This document shows positions 52,649 to 63,974 of a DNA stretch of 64,000 bases, piece by piece. Each line of letters opens with the position of its first letter. Position 1 is the stretch's first letter. Position numbers and translations under genes: made by a program. This stretch comes from Stutzerimonas sp. S1. GTDB taxonomy: Bacteria > Pseudomonadota > Gammaproteobacteria > Pseudomonadales > Pseudomonadaceae. Where the stretch lies: NCBI RefSeq assembly GCF_025966695.1, contig NZ_JAOEIY010000004.1, positions 253,706-317,705 on the forward strand. The letters run 5' to 3'. The notes beneath the pieces were generated by a model, which was not told where the DNA came from, ran no database searches, and was given only the letters and a program-made list of their open reading frames with translations.

Positions 52649-54001
52649 TTACAAACGGCCAATATCGTTGACCAGCGCCAGCAGCATCACCCCGACAACC
52701 AGACTGATGCCGATCTGAACCCCCCACCCTTGAACCCTTTCCGACAAGGGTCGCCCTCGGGCCCACTCGATCAAATAGAAGAGCAAGTGCCCCCCATCGA
52801 GCACTGGAATAGGCAGAAGATTGAGAACCCCCAGACTAATGCTCAGGTAGGCGAGGAAATTCAGAAAATCGCCCAATCCCGACTGAGCAGAAGCGCCGGC
52901 CACTTTAGCAATGGTTATCGGGCCACTCAAGTTTTTTACCGACAGCTCCCCGAAGAGCATTTTCTTTAACGAATCCAGAGTCAGCAGACTCATTGCCCAG
53001 GTTCGCTTGAGACCCTCGCCCACCGCCTCGACAGGCCCGAAGCTTACTTCGCGTAACATTTCGACAGGCCAGTCACCTGCCGCGACGCCGGCGCCGAGGT
53101 AACCACGAGCACCTGCGCCCTCCCCTCGTTCAGCCAAAGTAACTGCAACCTCGCGCTGCTGGCCGGATCGCTCGACAGTCAGCACGACCGCCGCGCCCGG
53201 TAGCCGCTGGACCTCTTCGATGACCTGTTGCCAGTCGCCCAAGGGACGCTGATTTAGACTCAGTAGACGATCACCCAAACGAATACCGGCAGCCTGTGCC
53301 GGACCGTCTGGATCGAGCTGCGCAATGATCGGGGCCACCTGCGGACGCCAGGGACGAATGCCCAACGCACCGATCGGATCCGGCTCCTCGACACCCCTCA
53401 ACCACTCACGCAATGCAATCTGCCGATGCAGATCCTGGGAAGAACCCAACTCGCGCACCGTCAGATCCAGATGACCACTTTCGCCAAGGCGTCGGACCAA
53501 CTGGAGATTGACTTCACCCCAACCCGCAACCGGCTTGCCATTAACGGCGACAATTTCCTGATCCGCTACCAGCCCGGCCTGTGCCGCAAGACTACCGCGC
53601 TCGACGGCACCGATCACCGGCCGCACCTGCTCGCTACCAAGCATCGCGAGCAACCAGAAGAACAGCAGGGCAAGCATGAAGTTGGCGAGAGGTCCGGCGG
53701 AAACGATCGCGAAACGCTGACGTACCGACTTGCGATTGAACGCATTGTCGAGCAATGACTCCGGCACGTCGCCTTCCCGCTCGTCGAGCATCTTGACGTA
53801 ACCACCCAGAGGAATGGCGGCTATCACGAATTCCGTACCCTGGCGATCGGACCAACGCAACAGCGGACTACCGAAACCAACCGAGAAGCGCAGGACTTTG
53901 ACGCCACAACGTCGCGCCACCCAGAAATGGCCGAACTCGTGGAACGTGACCAGCACCCCAAGCGCGACCAAGGTGCCAACTATCATGTAAAGCGCGCTCA
54001 T
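52649..54001 (-). CDS. rseP: Site-2 intramembrane zinc protease RseP (MucP)
   Basis: This 450-residue inner-membrane protease completes cleavage of the anti-sigma factor (RseA/MucA) to release sigma-E/AlgU. The zinc motif HEFGH is at 21-25 in the first helix, LDGGH in the late helix (about 394-398), and two PDZ domains lie between (about 115-310). GGAGG precedes the start; an ATG one codon earlier is possible. It is next to bamA, whose failure triggers this stress pathway. Confidence 0.98.
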   Translation of the reverse strand: MSALYMIVGTLVALGVLVTFHEFGHFWVARRCGVKVLRFSVGFGSPLLRWSDRQGTEFVIAAIPLGGYVKMLDEREGDVPESLLDNAFNRKSVRQRFAIVSAGPLANFMLALLFFWLLAMLGSEQVRPVIGAVERGSLAAQAGLVADQEIVAVNGKPVAGWGEVNLQLVRRLGESGHLDLTVRELGSSQDLHRQIALREWLRGVEEPDPIGALGIRPWRPQVAPIIAQLDPDGPAQAAGIRLGDRLLSLNQRPLGDWQQVIEEVQRLPGAAVVLTVERSGQQREVAVTLAERGEGAGARGYLGAGVAAGDWPVEMLREVSFGPVEAVGEGLKRTWAMSLLTLDSLKKMLFGELSVKNLSGPITIAKVAGASAQSGLGDFLNFLAYLSISLGVLNLLPIPVLDGGHLLFYLIEWARGRPLSERVQGWGVQIGISLVVGVMLLALVNDIGRL

Positions 54002-54017
54002 CATAGAGCCCTCCAGG

Positions 54018-55208
54018 CTAACGCCCGTGGCGATCGAGCCAGGAGTCGGCCAGAACCCGAGCCCGCCGATCCGCCGTCAGCACATCTTCAAGACAGCGAG
54101 CCGGAACCGACGCCTCGCAATTCAACACATCGCCGATGATACTCGCGATCTCGGTGAAGCGGATGCGCCGCTCGAGAAACGCCTCGACGGCAACCTCGTT
54201 CGCCGCGTTGAGCATGGCTGGACTGGTCCCTCCCACCTCTGCCGCTTGGCGCGCCAAACGCAGGCAAGGAAAACGCTCCTCGTCAGGTGCCTGAAAATCA
54301 AGTCGACCGACGCGCAGCAGGTCGAGCGCCGAAACACCGGATTCGATTCGCTCCGGCCAGGCCAGTGCATGAGCAATAGGCGTGCGCATATCCGGATTAC
54401 CCAACTGCGCAAGCACCGAACCATCCACGTAGTCGACCATGGAATGAATCACGCTCTGGGGATGCACCACCACCTCAACCTGTTCGGGCTTGGCATCGAA
54501 CAACCAGCACGCCTCGATCAACTCCAGCCCCTTGTTCATCATGCTGGCAGAGTCGACCGAAATCTTACGCCCCATCGACCAGTTCGGATGTGCACAGGCT
54601 TGTTCAGGCGTGACACTTTCAAGATCAACCAGCGGCAGCTCGCGGAACGGCCCACCGGAAGCTGTCAGCAGAATGCGGCGGACGCCTACCTCCGCCATCC
54701 CGCGCGCATAATCGCTCGGCAGGCACTGGAAAATCGCATTGTGCTCGCTGTCGATCGGCAGCAGCACTGCATCACTGTCGCGCAGCGCCTGCATGAAAAG
54801 CCCGCCAGACATCACCAGCGCTTCCTTGTTGGCAAGCAGGACCCGCTTGCCAGCCTGCACGGCAGACAGCGTCGGTCGCAGCCCCGCAGCCCCAACAATA
54901 GCCGCCATTACCACATCCGCCTCGGGATGCGCAGCAACCTCGCATAAGCCGCCTTCGCCAGCGAGGACCTGTGTAGTCAGACCATCGAGGGACAATTGCG
55001 CCTGCAGCGAACGAGCCTGCACCTCATCGGCAACGACGGCATAGCGCGGCCGATGCGCCAGACACACCTTGTACAACTCAGCGACGCGCGAGAACGCGGT
55101 CACGGCGAAAACCTGGTAACGCCGAGGGTGGCGAGCCACCACATCGAGGGTACTCAAGCCGATCGAGCCGGTGGCACCCAGCACGGTTATCTGCAGGGGC
55201 CGACTCAC
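54018..55208 (-). CDS. dxr: 1-deoxy-D-xylulose 5-phosphate reductoisomerase
   Basis: This 396-residue NADPH-dependent enzyme makes MEP, the substrate of IspD. The nucleotide motif [14 protein letters not shown] opens the protein; [22 protein letters not shown] and [24 protein letters not shown] carry the metal and substrate ligands. The start is a GTG at 55208 overlapping the cdsA stop by 4 bases, giving the family MSRP N-terminus. With ispD and ispF the window carries three MEP-pathway genes. Confidence 0.98.
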   Translation of the reverse strand: MSRPLQITVLGATGSIGLSTLDVVARHPRRYQVFAVTAFSRVAELYKVCLAHRPRYAVVADEVQARSLQAQLSLDGLTTQVLAGEGGLCEVAAHPEADVVMAAIVGAAGLRPTLSAVQAGKRVLLANKEALVMSGGLFMQALRDSDAVLLPIDSEHNAIFQCLPSDYARGMAEVGVRRILLTASGGPFRELPLVDLESVTPEQACAHPNWSMGRKISVDSASMMNKGLELIEACWLFDAKPEQVEVVVHPQSVIHSMVDYVDGSVLAQLGNPDMRTPIAHALAWPERIESGVSALDLLRVGRLDFQAPDEERFPCLRLARQAAEVGGTSPAMLNAANEVAVEAFLERRIRFTEIASIIGDVLNCEASVPARCLEDVLTADRRARVLADSWLDRHGR

Positions 55209-56020
55209 CAGACACCCCATCCGGCAAGCCACAGCAATACGGCGAACAGCGGAATCGCGGCGGTGAGGCTATCGATGCGGTCCATCACCCCACCGTGACC
55301 GGGCAGCAGCTGGCTACTGTCCTTGATTCCGGCATTGCGCTTGAACATGCTTTCGGTCAAATCCCCGATCACGGAGACCAGCACCACCAGCGCCGCCCCA
55401 AGCAGGGCCAGCACCAGTTCCCGGGAGCTCCAGCCTCGATAGAGACCGACCGCCAAGGTAAGGGCCAGACTGGTCAACAAACCGCCGACAAGCCCCTCCC
55501 AGCTTTTGCCCGGACTGACCGCCGGTGCCAACTTGCGCCGACCGAACGACTTGCCGGAAAAATAGGCACCGATGTCGGCCGCCCACACCAGCACCATCAC
55601 GCCAAGGATGAGCCAGTTGCCGGAGGGCCACTGCTTTAGGATCACCAGCGCCTGCCAAGCCGGCAGCAGAATTAGCAGCCCGATCAACAAACTTCCATAC
55701 GCGCCACCCCAGAAGCGGCTGCTCGCGGGATAGCCGAGCACCAGCGCGGTCGCGGCCATCCACCAAAACACCGCCGCAGTCAGCAACCACGGTGCCAACC
55801 CCGGAAGTCGGTAAAGCACAACCAGTAGCAACGCAACGAACGCGGCATATGCCACTCGTACCGACTGATCACTGAAGCCAGCCAACCGGGCCCATTCCCA
55901 AGCGCCCAGCGTGACGACCAGACCGATGAACAGGGCAAAAGCAATGCCGTCGAGCAGGAAGAACCCGACAATCGCAGTGGGCAGCAAAATGGCCGCCGTG
56001 ATGATTCGCTGCTTCAGCAT
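55205..56020 (-). CDS. cdsA: Phosphatidate cytidylyltransferase
   Basis: This 271-residue integral membrane enzyme makes CDP-diacylglycerol from phosphatidate and CTP. It has about eight membrane segments, and the C-terminal signature [19 protein letters not shown] then [14 protein letters not shown] is complete. It overlaps uppS by 7 bases and dxr by 4, inside a tightly packed lipid and isoprenoid operon. Confidence 0.97.
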   Translation of the reverse strand: MLKQRIITAAILLPTAIVGFFLLDGIAFALFIGLVVTLGAWEWARLAGFSDQSVRVAYAAFVALLLVVLYRLPGLAPWLLTAAVFWWMAATALVLGYPASSRFWGGAYGSLLIGLLILLPAWQALVILKQWPSGNWLILGVMVLVWAADIGAYFSGKSFGRRKLAPAVSPGKSWEGLVGGLLTSLALTLAVGLYRGWSSRELVLALLGAALVVLVSVIGDLTESMFKRNAGIKDSSQLLPGHGGVMDRIDSLTAAIPLFAVLLWLAGWGVW

Positions 56021-56775
56021 TCAGCCTTGACCTCGCTTTCCACCTGCTCGCCGGTCTTGCCAAAACGACGCTGGCGCGAAGCAAAGTCGACCAGGGCGCG
56101 ACGCATCGCCTGATGCTTGAAGTCGGGCCAAAAGAGGTCGGAGAAATACAGCTCAGCATAAGCCAGCTGCCACAATAGAAAGTTGCTGATACGTCGCTCG
56201 CCGCCAGTACGGATACACAGATCGGGAAGCGGCATATCACCGGTGGCAAGATAACTCTGGAACAGAGCTGGAGTGATCTCGTCAGGGCTCAACCGACCGG
56301 CCTGCGCCTCCTGAACCATCCGCCGGGTCGCCTGGAGTATGTCCCACTGCCCACCGTAGTTGGCCGCCACCTGCAGAACGAAACGCTGATTATGAGCGGT
56401 CATCGTCTCAACTTCGCGCATGGCGGCCTGCAGTTCGGGATGAAAGCGTGAGCGATCGCCGATGATACGCAAACTGATGCCATTCTCGTTCAGCTTCCGC
56501 GCTTCACGTCGCAGAGCCATGAGAAACAGCTCCATCAGCGCCCCGACCTCATCAGCGGGGCGCTGCCAGTTCTCACTGGAGAAGGCGAACAGGGTCAGTA
56601 CCTCCACACCAGATTCGGCACACACCTCAATGACGGCACGCACCGCGTCGACACCGGCCTTGTGTCCAGCCACACCGGGCAACAAGCGTCTCTTTGCCCA
56701 GCGGTTATTGCCATCCATGATGATCGCCACGTGACGGGGGATATTCCGCCCGGCAATCTGCCTGACCTTTTCCAT
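56014..56775 (-). CDS. uppS: Undecaprenyl diphosphate synthase
   Basis: This 253-residue cis-prenyltransferase builds the C55 carrier for cell-wall and LPS synthesis. The catalytic Asp is Asp21 in IMDGNNRWAKRR; TLFAFSSENWQRP and DLCIRTGGERRISNFLLWQ are the other signatures. The ATG at 56775 is used; a TTG one codon upstream is the only alternative nearby. It follows frr after 150 bases. Confidence 0.98.
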   Translation of the reverse strand: MEKVRQIAGRNIPRHVAIIMDGNNRWAKRRLLPGVAGHKAGVDAVRAVIEVCAESGVEVLTLFAFSSENWQRPADEVGALMELFLMALRREARKLNENGISLRIIGDRSRFHPELQAAMREVETMTAHNQRFVLQVAANYGGQWDILQATRRMVQEAQAGRLSPDEITPALFQSYLATGDMPLPDLCIRTGGERRISNFLLWQLAYAELYFSDLFWPDFKHQAMRRALVDFASRQRRFGKTGEQVESEVKAEC

Positions 56776-56925
56776 CAAACAACTCTACTTGCGCTGAAAC
56801 ACGCTTCGAACGATGAGAGGGCGCGGCGAAACACCGGCCGAATGCATCGGTTTGACTGCGGTGCCCGGCTGCGGTTTCGTTCAACCTTGCCGAGCACTGC
56901 CTCATCTGCACGCGCTGAAGGCGGA

Positions 56926-57483
56926 TTACACCGCCATCAGGTCGCTTTCCTTAGCTTCCAACGCCTTGTCGATTTCCGCGACAAACTTGTCGGTCAGTTT
57001 CTGCACATCGTCCTGCCCGCGACGCTCCTCGTCCTCGCTGATCTCCTTTTCCTTCACCAGATCCTTGAGCTGCGCGATCGCATCACGACGGATATTGCGC
57101 ACTGCCACCCGGGCGTTTTCCGCCTCGGCACGCGCCTGCTTGGTGTAGCCCTTGCGAGTTTCTTCAGTCAGCGCCGGCATGGGGACCCGGATAGTGGTTC
57201 CCGCAGTCGCGGGATTCAGCCCGAGATCGGAGGTCATGATCGCCTTCTCGACCGCCTGGATCATGCTTTTGTCGAACACGGTCAAGGCGAGGGTACGAGA
57301 ATCCTCGGCGACCACGTTGGCGACCTGCCGCAGCGGTGTATCGGCACCGTAATAAGACACCATCACGCTATCGAGGATGCTCGGGTGAGCACGACCGGTG
57401 CGAATTTTGGCGAACGCATGATCCAGCGCCTCCAAGGTCTTCTTCATGCGCTCCTGCGCGTCTTGCTTGATCTCATTGATCAT
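56926..57483 (-). CDS. frr: Ribosome recycling factor
   Basis: This 185-residue factor splits post-termination ribosomes with EF-G. It has a typical three-helix bundle: [20 protein letters not shown] at the start, [13 protein letters not shown], and the long C-terminal helices [25 protein letters not shown]. It overlaps pyrH by 4 bases (ATGA). Confidence 0.98.
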   Translation of the reverse strand: MINEIKQDAQERMKKTLEALDHAFAKIRTGRAHPSILDSVMVSYYGADTPLRQVANVVAEDSRTLALTVFDKSMIQAVEKAIMTSDLGLNPATAGTTIRVPMPALTEETRKGYTKQARAEAENARVAVRNIRRDAIAQLKDLVKEKEISEDEERRGQDDVQKLTDKFVAEIDKALEAKESDLMAV

Positions 57484-58223
57484 TCGTTCGATTCCTCGAT
57501 CAGTGTTCCCTCGGCGCCCCCAAGCACGATGTTCAGCAGGGCACCAGGTTTATTCATATTGAAGACGCGCAGTGGCATGTTGTGGTCGCGACACAGACAA
57601 ATCGCGGTAAGGTCCATGACGCCCAACTTGCGGTCGAGCACGTCATCATAAGTCAACTCCGCGAACTTCTCGGCGTTTGGATCCTTGAAAGGGTCGGCCG
57701 TGTAGACGCCGTCCACCTTGGTCGCCTTGAGCACCACATCCGCCTGGATTTCGATGGCGCGCAAGCAGGCAGCCGAATCGGTTGTGAAGAACGGATTGCC
57801 GGTCCCAGCGGAGAAAATCACCACTTCACCGGACTTGAGGTGGCGCATGGCCTTGCGGCGATCGTAATGATCGGTCACACCGACCATCGAGATGGCGGAC
57901 ATCACCAGCGCTGGGATATTCGAGCGCTCCAGCGCATCGCGCATGGCCAGGGCGTTCATAACTGTCGCCAGCATACCCATGTGGTCGCCGGTAACGCGAT
58001 CCATGCCGGCGGCGGAAAGTGCGGCACCCCGGAACAGGTTCCCGCCACCGATAACCAAGCCAACCTCCACGCCGATGCCGACCAACTGGCCGACTTCCAG
58101 CGCCATACGATCCAACACCTTGGGATCGATGCCGAAGTCCTCGGAGCCCATCAGAGCTTCGCCACTCAGTTTGAGCAGAATGCGTTTATAGCGAGGATTG
58201 CGTGCACTCATCTGCTGAGCCAT
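57480..58223 (-). CDS. pyrH: UMP kinase
   Basis: The 247-residue hexameric amino-acid-kinase-fold enzyme makes UDP from [18 protein letters not shown] (N-terminal phosphate loop), [23 protein letters not shown] and [13 protein letters not shown] are diagnostic. I chose the ATG at 58223 (pseudomonad MAQQ start), with GGAG upstream; an ATG two codons earlier is possible. It lies after tsf, separated by 198 bases and a hairpin. Confidence 0.98.
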   Translation of the reverse strand: MAQQMSARNPRYKRILLKLSGEALMGSEDFGIDPKVLDRMALEVGQLVGIGVEVGLVIGGGNLFRGAALSAAGMDRVTGDHMGMLATVMNALAMRDALERSNIPALVMSAISMVGVTDHYDRRKAMRHLKSGEVVIFSAGTGNPFFTTDSAACLRAIEIQADVVLKATKVDGVYTADPFKDPNAEKFAELTYDDVLDRKLGVMDLTAICLCRDHNMPLRVFNMNKPGALLNIVLGGAEGTLIEESNE

Positions 58224-58368
58224 TGGCATGTGTCTCCTGCGGCGTTCAAATGACTAAATTGATTGGCCAGACAAAAAAATAATCTGCGCTAGGACACTGC
58301 AAATGTCGTTTGGTGCCCGGCGATGACTATAGCGTGACAAAAAAAACAATTCGCGTGCCCATTCTGAC

Positions 58369-58402
58369 AAAGAGGCCGCGCGCGTGAGCGGGCAGCCTCT
58401 TT
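58369..58402 (-). terminator. Hairpin downstream of tsf
   Basis: AAAGAGGC (58369-58376) pairs with GCCTCTTT (58395-58402) across a GC-rich loop with further pairing. On the minus strand it is followed by GTCAG, so the T-tract is only the TTT in the stem. It is a likely partial terminator between tsf and pyrH. Confidence 0.6.
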
Positions 58403-58421
58403 TGGGGACAGCGAAACCGAG

Positions 58422-59285
58422 TTACTGCTTGCTAGCCGCAACCTGCGCAGCCACTTCGGCAGCAAAGTCAACCTCGGCCTTCTCGATACCCTCACCCACT
58501 TCGTAGCGGATAAAGGACACGATCTCGGCGCCGGCTTTCTTGGCCAGGTCACCGACCTTGACTTCCGGATCCTTGACGAACGGCTGCTCAACCAGGCTGG
58601 CCTCGGCCAGGAACTTGTTGATGCGCCCCTTGATCATGTTCTCGACAATGTTTTCCGGCTTGCCGGCGATCTTATCGGCATTCAGCTGCAGGAAAATTTC
58701 CTTTTCCTTGGCGACCAGCTCGTCAGAAACGTCCGCCGGACTGAGCACAGCGGGATTGCTGGCAGCCACGTGCATGGCGATGTCCTTGGCCAGCTCTGCG
58801 TCGCCACCCTTCAGGGTAACCAGTACGCCAATGCGGTTGCCGTGCAGGTAGGCGCCGACCACATCGCCCTCGACCGAGGTCAGACGACGAATATTGACGT
58901 TCTCACCGCACTTGGCGACCAGGGCTTCGCGTGCGGATTCACGGGATGCGATCAGCGGAGCGACATCAGTCAGCTTCTGCTCGAAGGCTTCATCCAGGCT
59001 GTCCTTGACGAACGCCTTGAAGTCGTCCTGCAGAGCGAGGAAGTCGGTCTGCGAGTTAACTTCGATGATCATGCCACGACCACCCTCGACACGAACGGCG
59101 ATGGATCCTTCCGCCGCAATGTTGCCGGACTTCTTGGCAGCCTTGATGGCGCCGGAGGCGCGCATGTCGTCGATGGCCTTTTCAATGTCGCCACCAGCAG
59201 CAACCAGTGCTTTCTTGCACTCCATCATGCCCTGACCGGTACGCTCGCGCAGTTCTTTGACCAGCGCTGCAGTGATTTCTGCCAT
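58422..59285 (-). CDS. tsf: Translation elongation factor Ts
   Basis: This 287-residue nucleotide exchange factor acts on EF-Tu. The N-terminal UBA-like domain (1-55) has [20 protein letters not shown]; the core has [15 protein letters not shown], which contains the TDF contact motif, and the C-terminal module ends in [18 protein letters not shown]. It follows rpsB after a terminator-like stem, as is common for rpsB-tsf. Confidence 0.99.
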   Translation of the reverse strand: MAEITAALVKELRERTGQGMMECKKALVAAGGDIEKAIDDMRASGAIKAAKKSGNIAAEGSIAVRVEGGRGMIIEVNSQTDFLALQDDFKAFVKDSLDEAFEQKLTDVAPLIASRESAREALVAKCGENVNIRRLTSVEGDVVGAYLHGNRIGVLVTLKGGDAELAKDIAMHVAASNPAVLSPADVSDELVAKEKEIFLQLNADKIAGKPENIVENMIKGRINKFLAEASLVEQPFVKDPEVKVGDLAKKAGAEIVSFIRYEVGEGIEKAEVDFAAEVAAQVAASKQ

Positions 59286-59353
59286 GTTAGGAATCCTCTC
59301 GATTGGTTTCTAACCACTCGCCCGACAGCACGGACGATCAATTCGGAAGTGGC

Positions 59354-59378
59354 AAAAAGGGGGCCTAGCCCCCTTTTT
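59354..59378 (-). terminator. Attenuator-type terminator between rpsB and tsf
   Basis: AAAAAGGGGGC (59354-59364), loop CTA, GCCCCCTTTTT (59368-59378): a perfect 11-base dyad with A and T tracts on both sides. It would let only part of rpsB transcription continue into tsf. Confidence 0.85.
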
Positions 59379-59409
59379 GTCCATCGGGTATCACGCTAGG
59401 GCGCCGTAC

Positions 59410-60153
59410 TCAGCCTTGAGCGGCTTCGGAAGCGACTTCCTCGACGAACTCATCGGCGCCGCCGACACCAGCATTCTGGCGACCGCGCAGGACAGCGTCA
59501 GCCATCGAGCCCAAGTAGAGTTGCACGGCGCGGATGGCGTCATCATTACCGGGGATGATGTAATCAACACCTTCCGGGCTGCTGTTGGTATCGACGATGC
59601 CGATAACCGGGATGCCCAGCTTGTTGGCTTCGGAAATGGCGATGCGCTCATGATCAACGTCGATGACGAACATGGCGTCCGGCAGACCGCCCATATCCTT
59701 GATACCGCCCAGACTGCGCTCAAGCTTCTCGAGATCGCGAGTGCGCATCAGAGCTTCTTTCTTGGTCAGCTTGTCGAAGGTACCGTCCTGAGACTGGCCT
59801 TCCAGCTCACGCAGACGCTTGATCGAAGCGCGAATGGTCTTGTAGTTGGTCAGCATGCCGCCCAACCAACGGTGATCGACATACGGAGAACCGCAACGAG
59901 CGGCTTCTTCGCGAACGATCTTGCCCGCGGAACGCTTGGTGCCGACGAACAGGATCTTGTTCTTGCCAGCGGCCAGCTTTTCAACGAAACGCAGGGCGTC
60001 GTTGAACATCGGCAGGGTTTTTTCCAGGTTGATGATATGAATCTTGTTGCGCGCGCCGAAAATGTACTTATCCATTTTCGGGTTCCAGTAACGGGTCTGG
60101 TGGCCGAAGTGCACACCGGCCTTCAGCATATCGCGCATGGTGACTTGAGACAT
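59410..60153 (-). CDS. rpsB: 30S ribosomal protein S2
   Basis: This 247-residue small-subunit protein is needed for S1 binding to the ribosome. [27 protein letters not shown] at its start and [15 protein letters not shown] [26 protein letters not shown] and [20 protein letters not shown] later are characteristic. GAGGAC precedes the ATG. Codon use is strongly biased. It is divergent from map. Confidence 0.99.
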   Translation of the reverse strand: MSQVTMRDMLKAGVHFGHQTRYWNPKMDKYIFGARNKIHIINLEKTLPMFNDALRFVEKLAAGKNKILFVGTKRSAGKIVREEAARCGSPYVDHRWLGGMLTNYKTIRASIKRLRELEGQSQDGTFDKLTKKEALMRTRDLEKLERSLGGIKDMGGLPDAMFVIDVDHERIAISEANKLGIPVIGIVDTNSSPEGVDYIIPGNDDAIRAVQLYLGSMADAVLRGRQNAGVGGADEFVEEVASEAAQG

Positions 60154-60289
60154 GATACGTCCTCGAATAAGTCGGGTTAGGCCTCCACGCGTCCCGGATA
60201 TCCAACTCTTTCGAGCACCCAGGATACCGTGCCGACGCGTGTGTGAGTTAAGCGCAACAGAGCGTCCCCGTTGAGCGGCGCGTTTTATA
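60154..60289 (-). promoter_or_regulatory. rpsB promoter and structured 5' leader (candidate)
   Basis: On the minus strand a TATAAA (60289-60284) is the likely -10, placing the start near 60276 and leaving a leader of about 120 bases. The leader has several GGGACG/CGTCC-type complementary blocks that could fold. In E. coli rpsB is controlled by its own product through a leader structure; I infer similar control here but did not derive a fold. Confidence 0.4.
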
Positions 60290-60449
60290 GCATAGAAGCC
60301 CGCACCAAGCTATAGCCGATCGCTGTTCAGTCACCGCCCGCCACAGACTTTTCCCGCGACGATCGGGAGGCAGTCTGCAGCCTGGCGGGCTTTGGTTTAT
60401 CATCGCGCCTTCCGATTTTGCCTTGCGCCGGTGGCGCCAAGAGGTTTGC

Positions 60450-61232
60450 ATGACCGTTACTCTCAAGACGCCCGAAGACATCGAAAAAATGCGCATCGCC
60501 GGCCGGCTTGCCGCCGAAGTGCTGGAAATGATCGAAGAACACGTGAAAGCGGGCGTCACCACTGATGAACTGGATCGCATCTGCCACGACTATATCGTCA
60601 ACGTGCAGCAGGCGATCCCGGCACCGCTCAACTACAAAGGTTTCCCCAAGTCGATCTGCACGTCGCTGAACCATGTCGTCTGCCACGGCATTCCCAACGA
60701 CAAGCCGCTAAAGGATGGCGACATCCTCAACATCGACATCACCGTGATCAAGGACGGCTACCACGGCGACACCAGCAAGATGTTTGTCGTCGGCCAAGTA
60801 CCCGAGTGGGCCGAGCGACTGTGCAAGGTCACCCAGGAGTGCCTATATAAAGGTATCGAGATGGTCCGCCCTGGTACGCGCCTGGGCGATATCGGCGAAG
60901 CAATTCAGAAACACGCCGAGAAGAACGGCTTCTCCGTAGTGCGCGAGTACTGCGGCCATGGCATCGGCAAGGTCTTTCATGAGGAGCCGCAGGTGCTGCA
61001 CTACGGCCGCGCCGGCACTGGCCTGGAACTCAAGGAAGGCATGACCTTCACCATCGAGCCGATGATCAACCAGGGACGTGCGGATACCCGCCTGCTCGGT
61101 GACGGCTGGACGGCAATCACCAAGGACCGCAAGCTCTCCGCGCAATGGGAGCACACCATTCTGGTGACCGCTACCGGCTACGAGATCTTCACCCTACGCC
61201 GCGACGACACCATCGCACGCACCTCCGCCTGA
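60450..61232 (+). CDS. map: Methionine aminopeptidase, type I
   Basis: This 260-residue cytoplasmic metalloenzyme removes N-terminal Met. The five metal ligands are in NIDITVIKDGYHGDTSKMF (two Asp), CGHGIGKVFHEEP (His), TIEPM (Glu) and SAQWEHTI (Glu). AGAGG precedes the ATG at 60450. It is divergent from rpsB and followed by glnD after 39 bases. Confidence 0.98.
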   Translation: MTVTLKTPEDIEKMRIAGRLAAEVLEMIEEHVKAGVTTDELDRICHDYIVNVQQAIPAPLNYKGFPKSICTSLNHVVCHGIPNDKPLKDGDILNIDITVIKDGYHGDTSKMFVVGQVPEWAERLCKVTQECLYKGIEMVRPGTRLGDIGEAIQKHAEKNGFSVVREYCGHGIGKVFHEEPQVLHYGRAGTGLELKEGMTFTIEPMINQGRADTRLLGDGWTAITKDRKLSAQWEHTILVTATGYEIFTLRRDDTIARTSA

Positions 61233-61271
61233 CCCTCTACCACTCGATTCGCGGCATCAAGGGGATTTCGC

Positions 61272-63974
61272 ATGCCTCAGGTTGATCCAGAGCTGTTCGA
61301 TCGCAGCCAGTTCCAGGCCGAACTGGCGCTCAAGGCCAGCCCTATTGCCGCATTCAAGAAGGCGATCCGCCAGGCCCGCGAGGTGCTCGACAGCCGCTTC
61401 AAAGCCGGACGAGACATTCGCCGGCTGATCGAGGATCGAGCCTGGTTCACCGATCAGATCCTGCGCGCCGCCTGGTCCCGGTTCGACTGGGACAAAGGCG
61501 CGGATATCGCCCTAGTTGCGGTAGGCGGTTATGGCCGCGGCGAGCTACACCCCTACTCCGACATCGATCTGCTGATCCTACTCGACGACAGCGACCATGA
61601 GATGTTTCGCGTTTCGATCGAAGGTTTTCTTACCCTGCTCTGGGATATCGGCCTGGAAGTAGGGCAAAGCGTGCGGTCGGTCGCCGAATGCGCCGAAGAA
61701 GCTCGCGCCGACCTCACCGTCATTACGAACCTGATGGAAAGCCGGACCATTGCCGGCCCGGAACGTCTGCGCAAGAAGATGCTGGAAGTCACCAGCCCCG
61801 AGCAGATGTGGCCGAGCAAGGATTTCTTCCTGGCTAAACGCACCGAGCAGCGCCTGCGCCACTCCAAGTACAACAACACCGAGTACAACCTGGAGCCCAA
61901 CGTGAAGCGCTCGCCCGGCGGCCTGCGCGATATACAGACTATTCTCTGGATCGCCCGGCGGCAGTTCGGCACGCTCAACCTGCAGGCAATGGTCGACCAG
62001 GGTTTCCTCACCGAGGGCGAGCACAGTCTTCTGACCGCCGCCCAGGCGTTTCTGTGGAAGGTTCGCTATGGCCTGCACATGCTCGCCGGGCGAGCCGAGG
62101 ACCGTCTGCTGTTCGATCACCAACGTACGCTGGCCGCCTTGCTCGGCTATGAGGACAGCGATGCCAAGCTGGCCATCGAACGCTTCATGCAGAAGTACTA
62201 CCGCGTGGTGATGAGCATCGCCGAGCTGAGCGACCTGGTCGGTCAGCACTTCGCAGAGGTCATTCTCTGGGAGGGCGATTCCAGCCCGAGCACCCCGCTC
62301 AACAGCCGTTTCCTGGTACGCGACGGCTTTCTCGAAGTCAGCAATCCATCGATTTTCAAACGCACGCCGTTTGCCATCTTGGAAACCTTCGTGCTTCTGG
62401 CCCAGCATTCAGAAATACAGGGCGTGCGCGCCAACACGATCCGCCTGTTACGAGATCACCGCTACCTGATCGACGACGACTTTCGCGGCGATCTCCGCAA
62501 TACCAGCCTGTTCATCGAACTGTTCAAGTGCAAGGAAGGCATCCACCGCAATCTGCGCCGGATGAACCGTTACGGAATCCTCGGCCGCTATCTCCCGGAA
62601 TTCGGCCACATCGTCGGACAGATGCAGCACGACCTGTTCCACATTTATACCGTCGACGCCCATACGCTCAATGTCATCAAGTATCTGCGCAAGCTCAGCA
62701 AGCCGGGCGTTGCCGAGAAGTACCCACTGGCCAGCAAGCTGGTCGAGCGTCTGCCCAAACCAGAGCTGATCTATATCGCGGGCCTCTACCATGACATCGC
62801 CAAGGGCCGCGGCGGCGACCATTCCGAGCTTGGAGCCGTCGATGCCGAGCAGTTCTGCGAGCGCCACAAGCTGCCCGCCTGGGATACCCAGCTGGTCGTC
62901 TGGCTGGTGCAGAATCACCTGGTGATGTCCACCACAGCGCAGCGCAAGGACCTCTCCGACCCGCAGGTGATCAACGACTTCGCTCAACAAGTGGGCGACG
63001 AAACACATCTGGATTATCTGTACGTGCTGACCGTGGCGGACATCAACGCGACAAACCCAACGCTATGGAACTCTTGGCGGGCCAGCCTGCTACGGCAGCT
63101 GTATACCGAAACCAAGCGCGCGCTCAAACGTGGGCTGGAAAATCCGCTCGGACGCGAAGAGCAGATCCGCCAGACTCAGCGTGCGGCGCTCGACGATCTC
63201 GTGCGCAACGGCACGGATCCAGACGATGCGGAGCAGCTCTGGGCACAGCTGGGCGACGATTACTTCATGCGCCATACGGCCAGCGACGTGGCCTGGCATA
63301 CCGAAGCAATCATCGAGCATGCGAACGACGGCGGCCCACTGGTGCTGATCAAGGAAACTACCCAGCGGGAATTCGAGGGTGGTACGCAGATCTTCATTTA
63401 CGCGCCCGACCAACACGACTTCTTTGCTGTGACGGTGGCGGCTATGGATCAGCTCAACTTGAACATCCATGACGCGCGCATCATCACCTCGAGCAGCCAG
63501 TTCACCCTCGATACCTACATCGTGCTCGATGCCGATGGCACCCCGATCGGCGACAATCCCGAGCGCATCGAGGAGATACGCCAGGGGCTGATTGACGCGC
63601 TGCGCAACCCCGACGAATACCTGACAATCATCCAGCGGCGGGTGCCGCGCCAGCTAAAGCACTTCGCCTTTCCGCCGCAGGTCACCATTCACAACGATAC
63701 CCAGCGCCCCCAAACCATCATCGAGATCATCGCACCGGATCGACCAGGCCTGCTGGCACGTGTGGGACAACTGTTCCTCGACTTCGACCTGTCGGTGCAA
63801 AATGCCAAGATCGCCACGCTGGGCGAACGGGTGGAGGACGTGTTCTTCGTCACCAACGCCGATAACCAGCCGCTATCCGACCCGCAGTTCTGCACCCAGC
63901 TGCAACAAGCGCTGATTGCTCAGCTGCAGCAGGAAAACGAGCATCAGCCATCACCGAGCAGCTTCATCATCTGA
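61272..63974 (+). CDS. glnD: Bifunctional PII uridylyltransferase/uridylyl-removing enzyme
   Basis: This 900-residue glutamine sensor modifies PII proteins and so sets nitrogen control. The nucleotidyltransferase motif is [19 protein letters not shown] (85-103; Asp97, Asp99). The HD domain with His507-Asp508 ([18 protein letters not shown]) removes UMP. Two C-terminal ACT domains (about 705-790 and 815-890) bind glutamine. The length equals P. aeruginosa GlnD. AAGGGG precedes the ATG. It lies next to map, as in P. aeruginosa. Confidence 0.99.
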   Translation: MPQVDPELFDRSQFQAELALKASPIAAFKKAIRQAREVLDSRFKAGRDIRRLIEDRAWFTDQILRAAWSRFDWDKGADIALVAVGGYGRGELHPYSDIDLLILLDDSDHEMFRVSIEGFLTLLWDIGLEVGQSVRSVAECAEEARADLTVITNLMESRTIAGPERLRKKMLEVTSPEQMWPSKDFFLAKRTEQRLRHSKYNNTEYNLEPNVKRSPGGLRDIQTILWIARRQFGTLNLQAMVDQGFLTEGEHSLLTAAQAFLWKVRYGLHMLAGRAEDRLLFDHQRTLAALLGYEDSDAKLAIERFMQKYYRVVMSIAELSDLVGQHFAEVILWEGDSSPSTPLNSRFLVRDGFLEVSNPSIFKRTPFAILETFVLLAQHSEIQGVRANTIRLLRDHRYLIDDDFRGDLRNTSLFIELFKCKEGIHRNLRRMNRYGILGRYLPEFGHIVGQMQHDLFHIYTVDAHTLNVIKYLRKLSKPGVAEKYPLASKLVERLPKPELIYIAGLYHDIAKGRGGDHSELGAVDAEQFCERHKLPAWDTQLVVWLVQNHLVMSTTAQRKDLSDPQVINDFAQQVGDETHLDYLYVLTVADINATNPTLWNSWRASLLRQLYTETKRALKRGLENPLGREEQIRQTQRAALDDLVRNGTDPDDAEQLWAQLGDDYFMRHTASDVAWHTEAIIEHANDGGPLVLIKETTQREFEGGTQIFIYAPDQHDFFAVTVAAMDQLNLNIHDARIITSSSQFTLDTYIVLDADGTPIGDNPERIEEIRQGLIDALRNPDEYLTIIQRRVPRQLKHFAFPPQVTIHNDTQRPQTIIEIIAPDRPGLLARVGQLFLDFDLSVQNAKIATLGERVEDVFFVTNADNQPLSDPQFCTQLQQALIAQLQQENEHQPSPSSFII

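Noticed and set aside
59377..60180. 267-codon open frame opposite rpsB
   Set aside because: Shadow of a highly expressed ribosomal protein gene.
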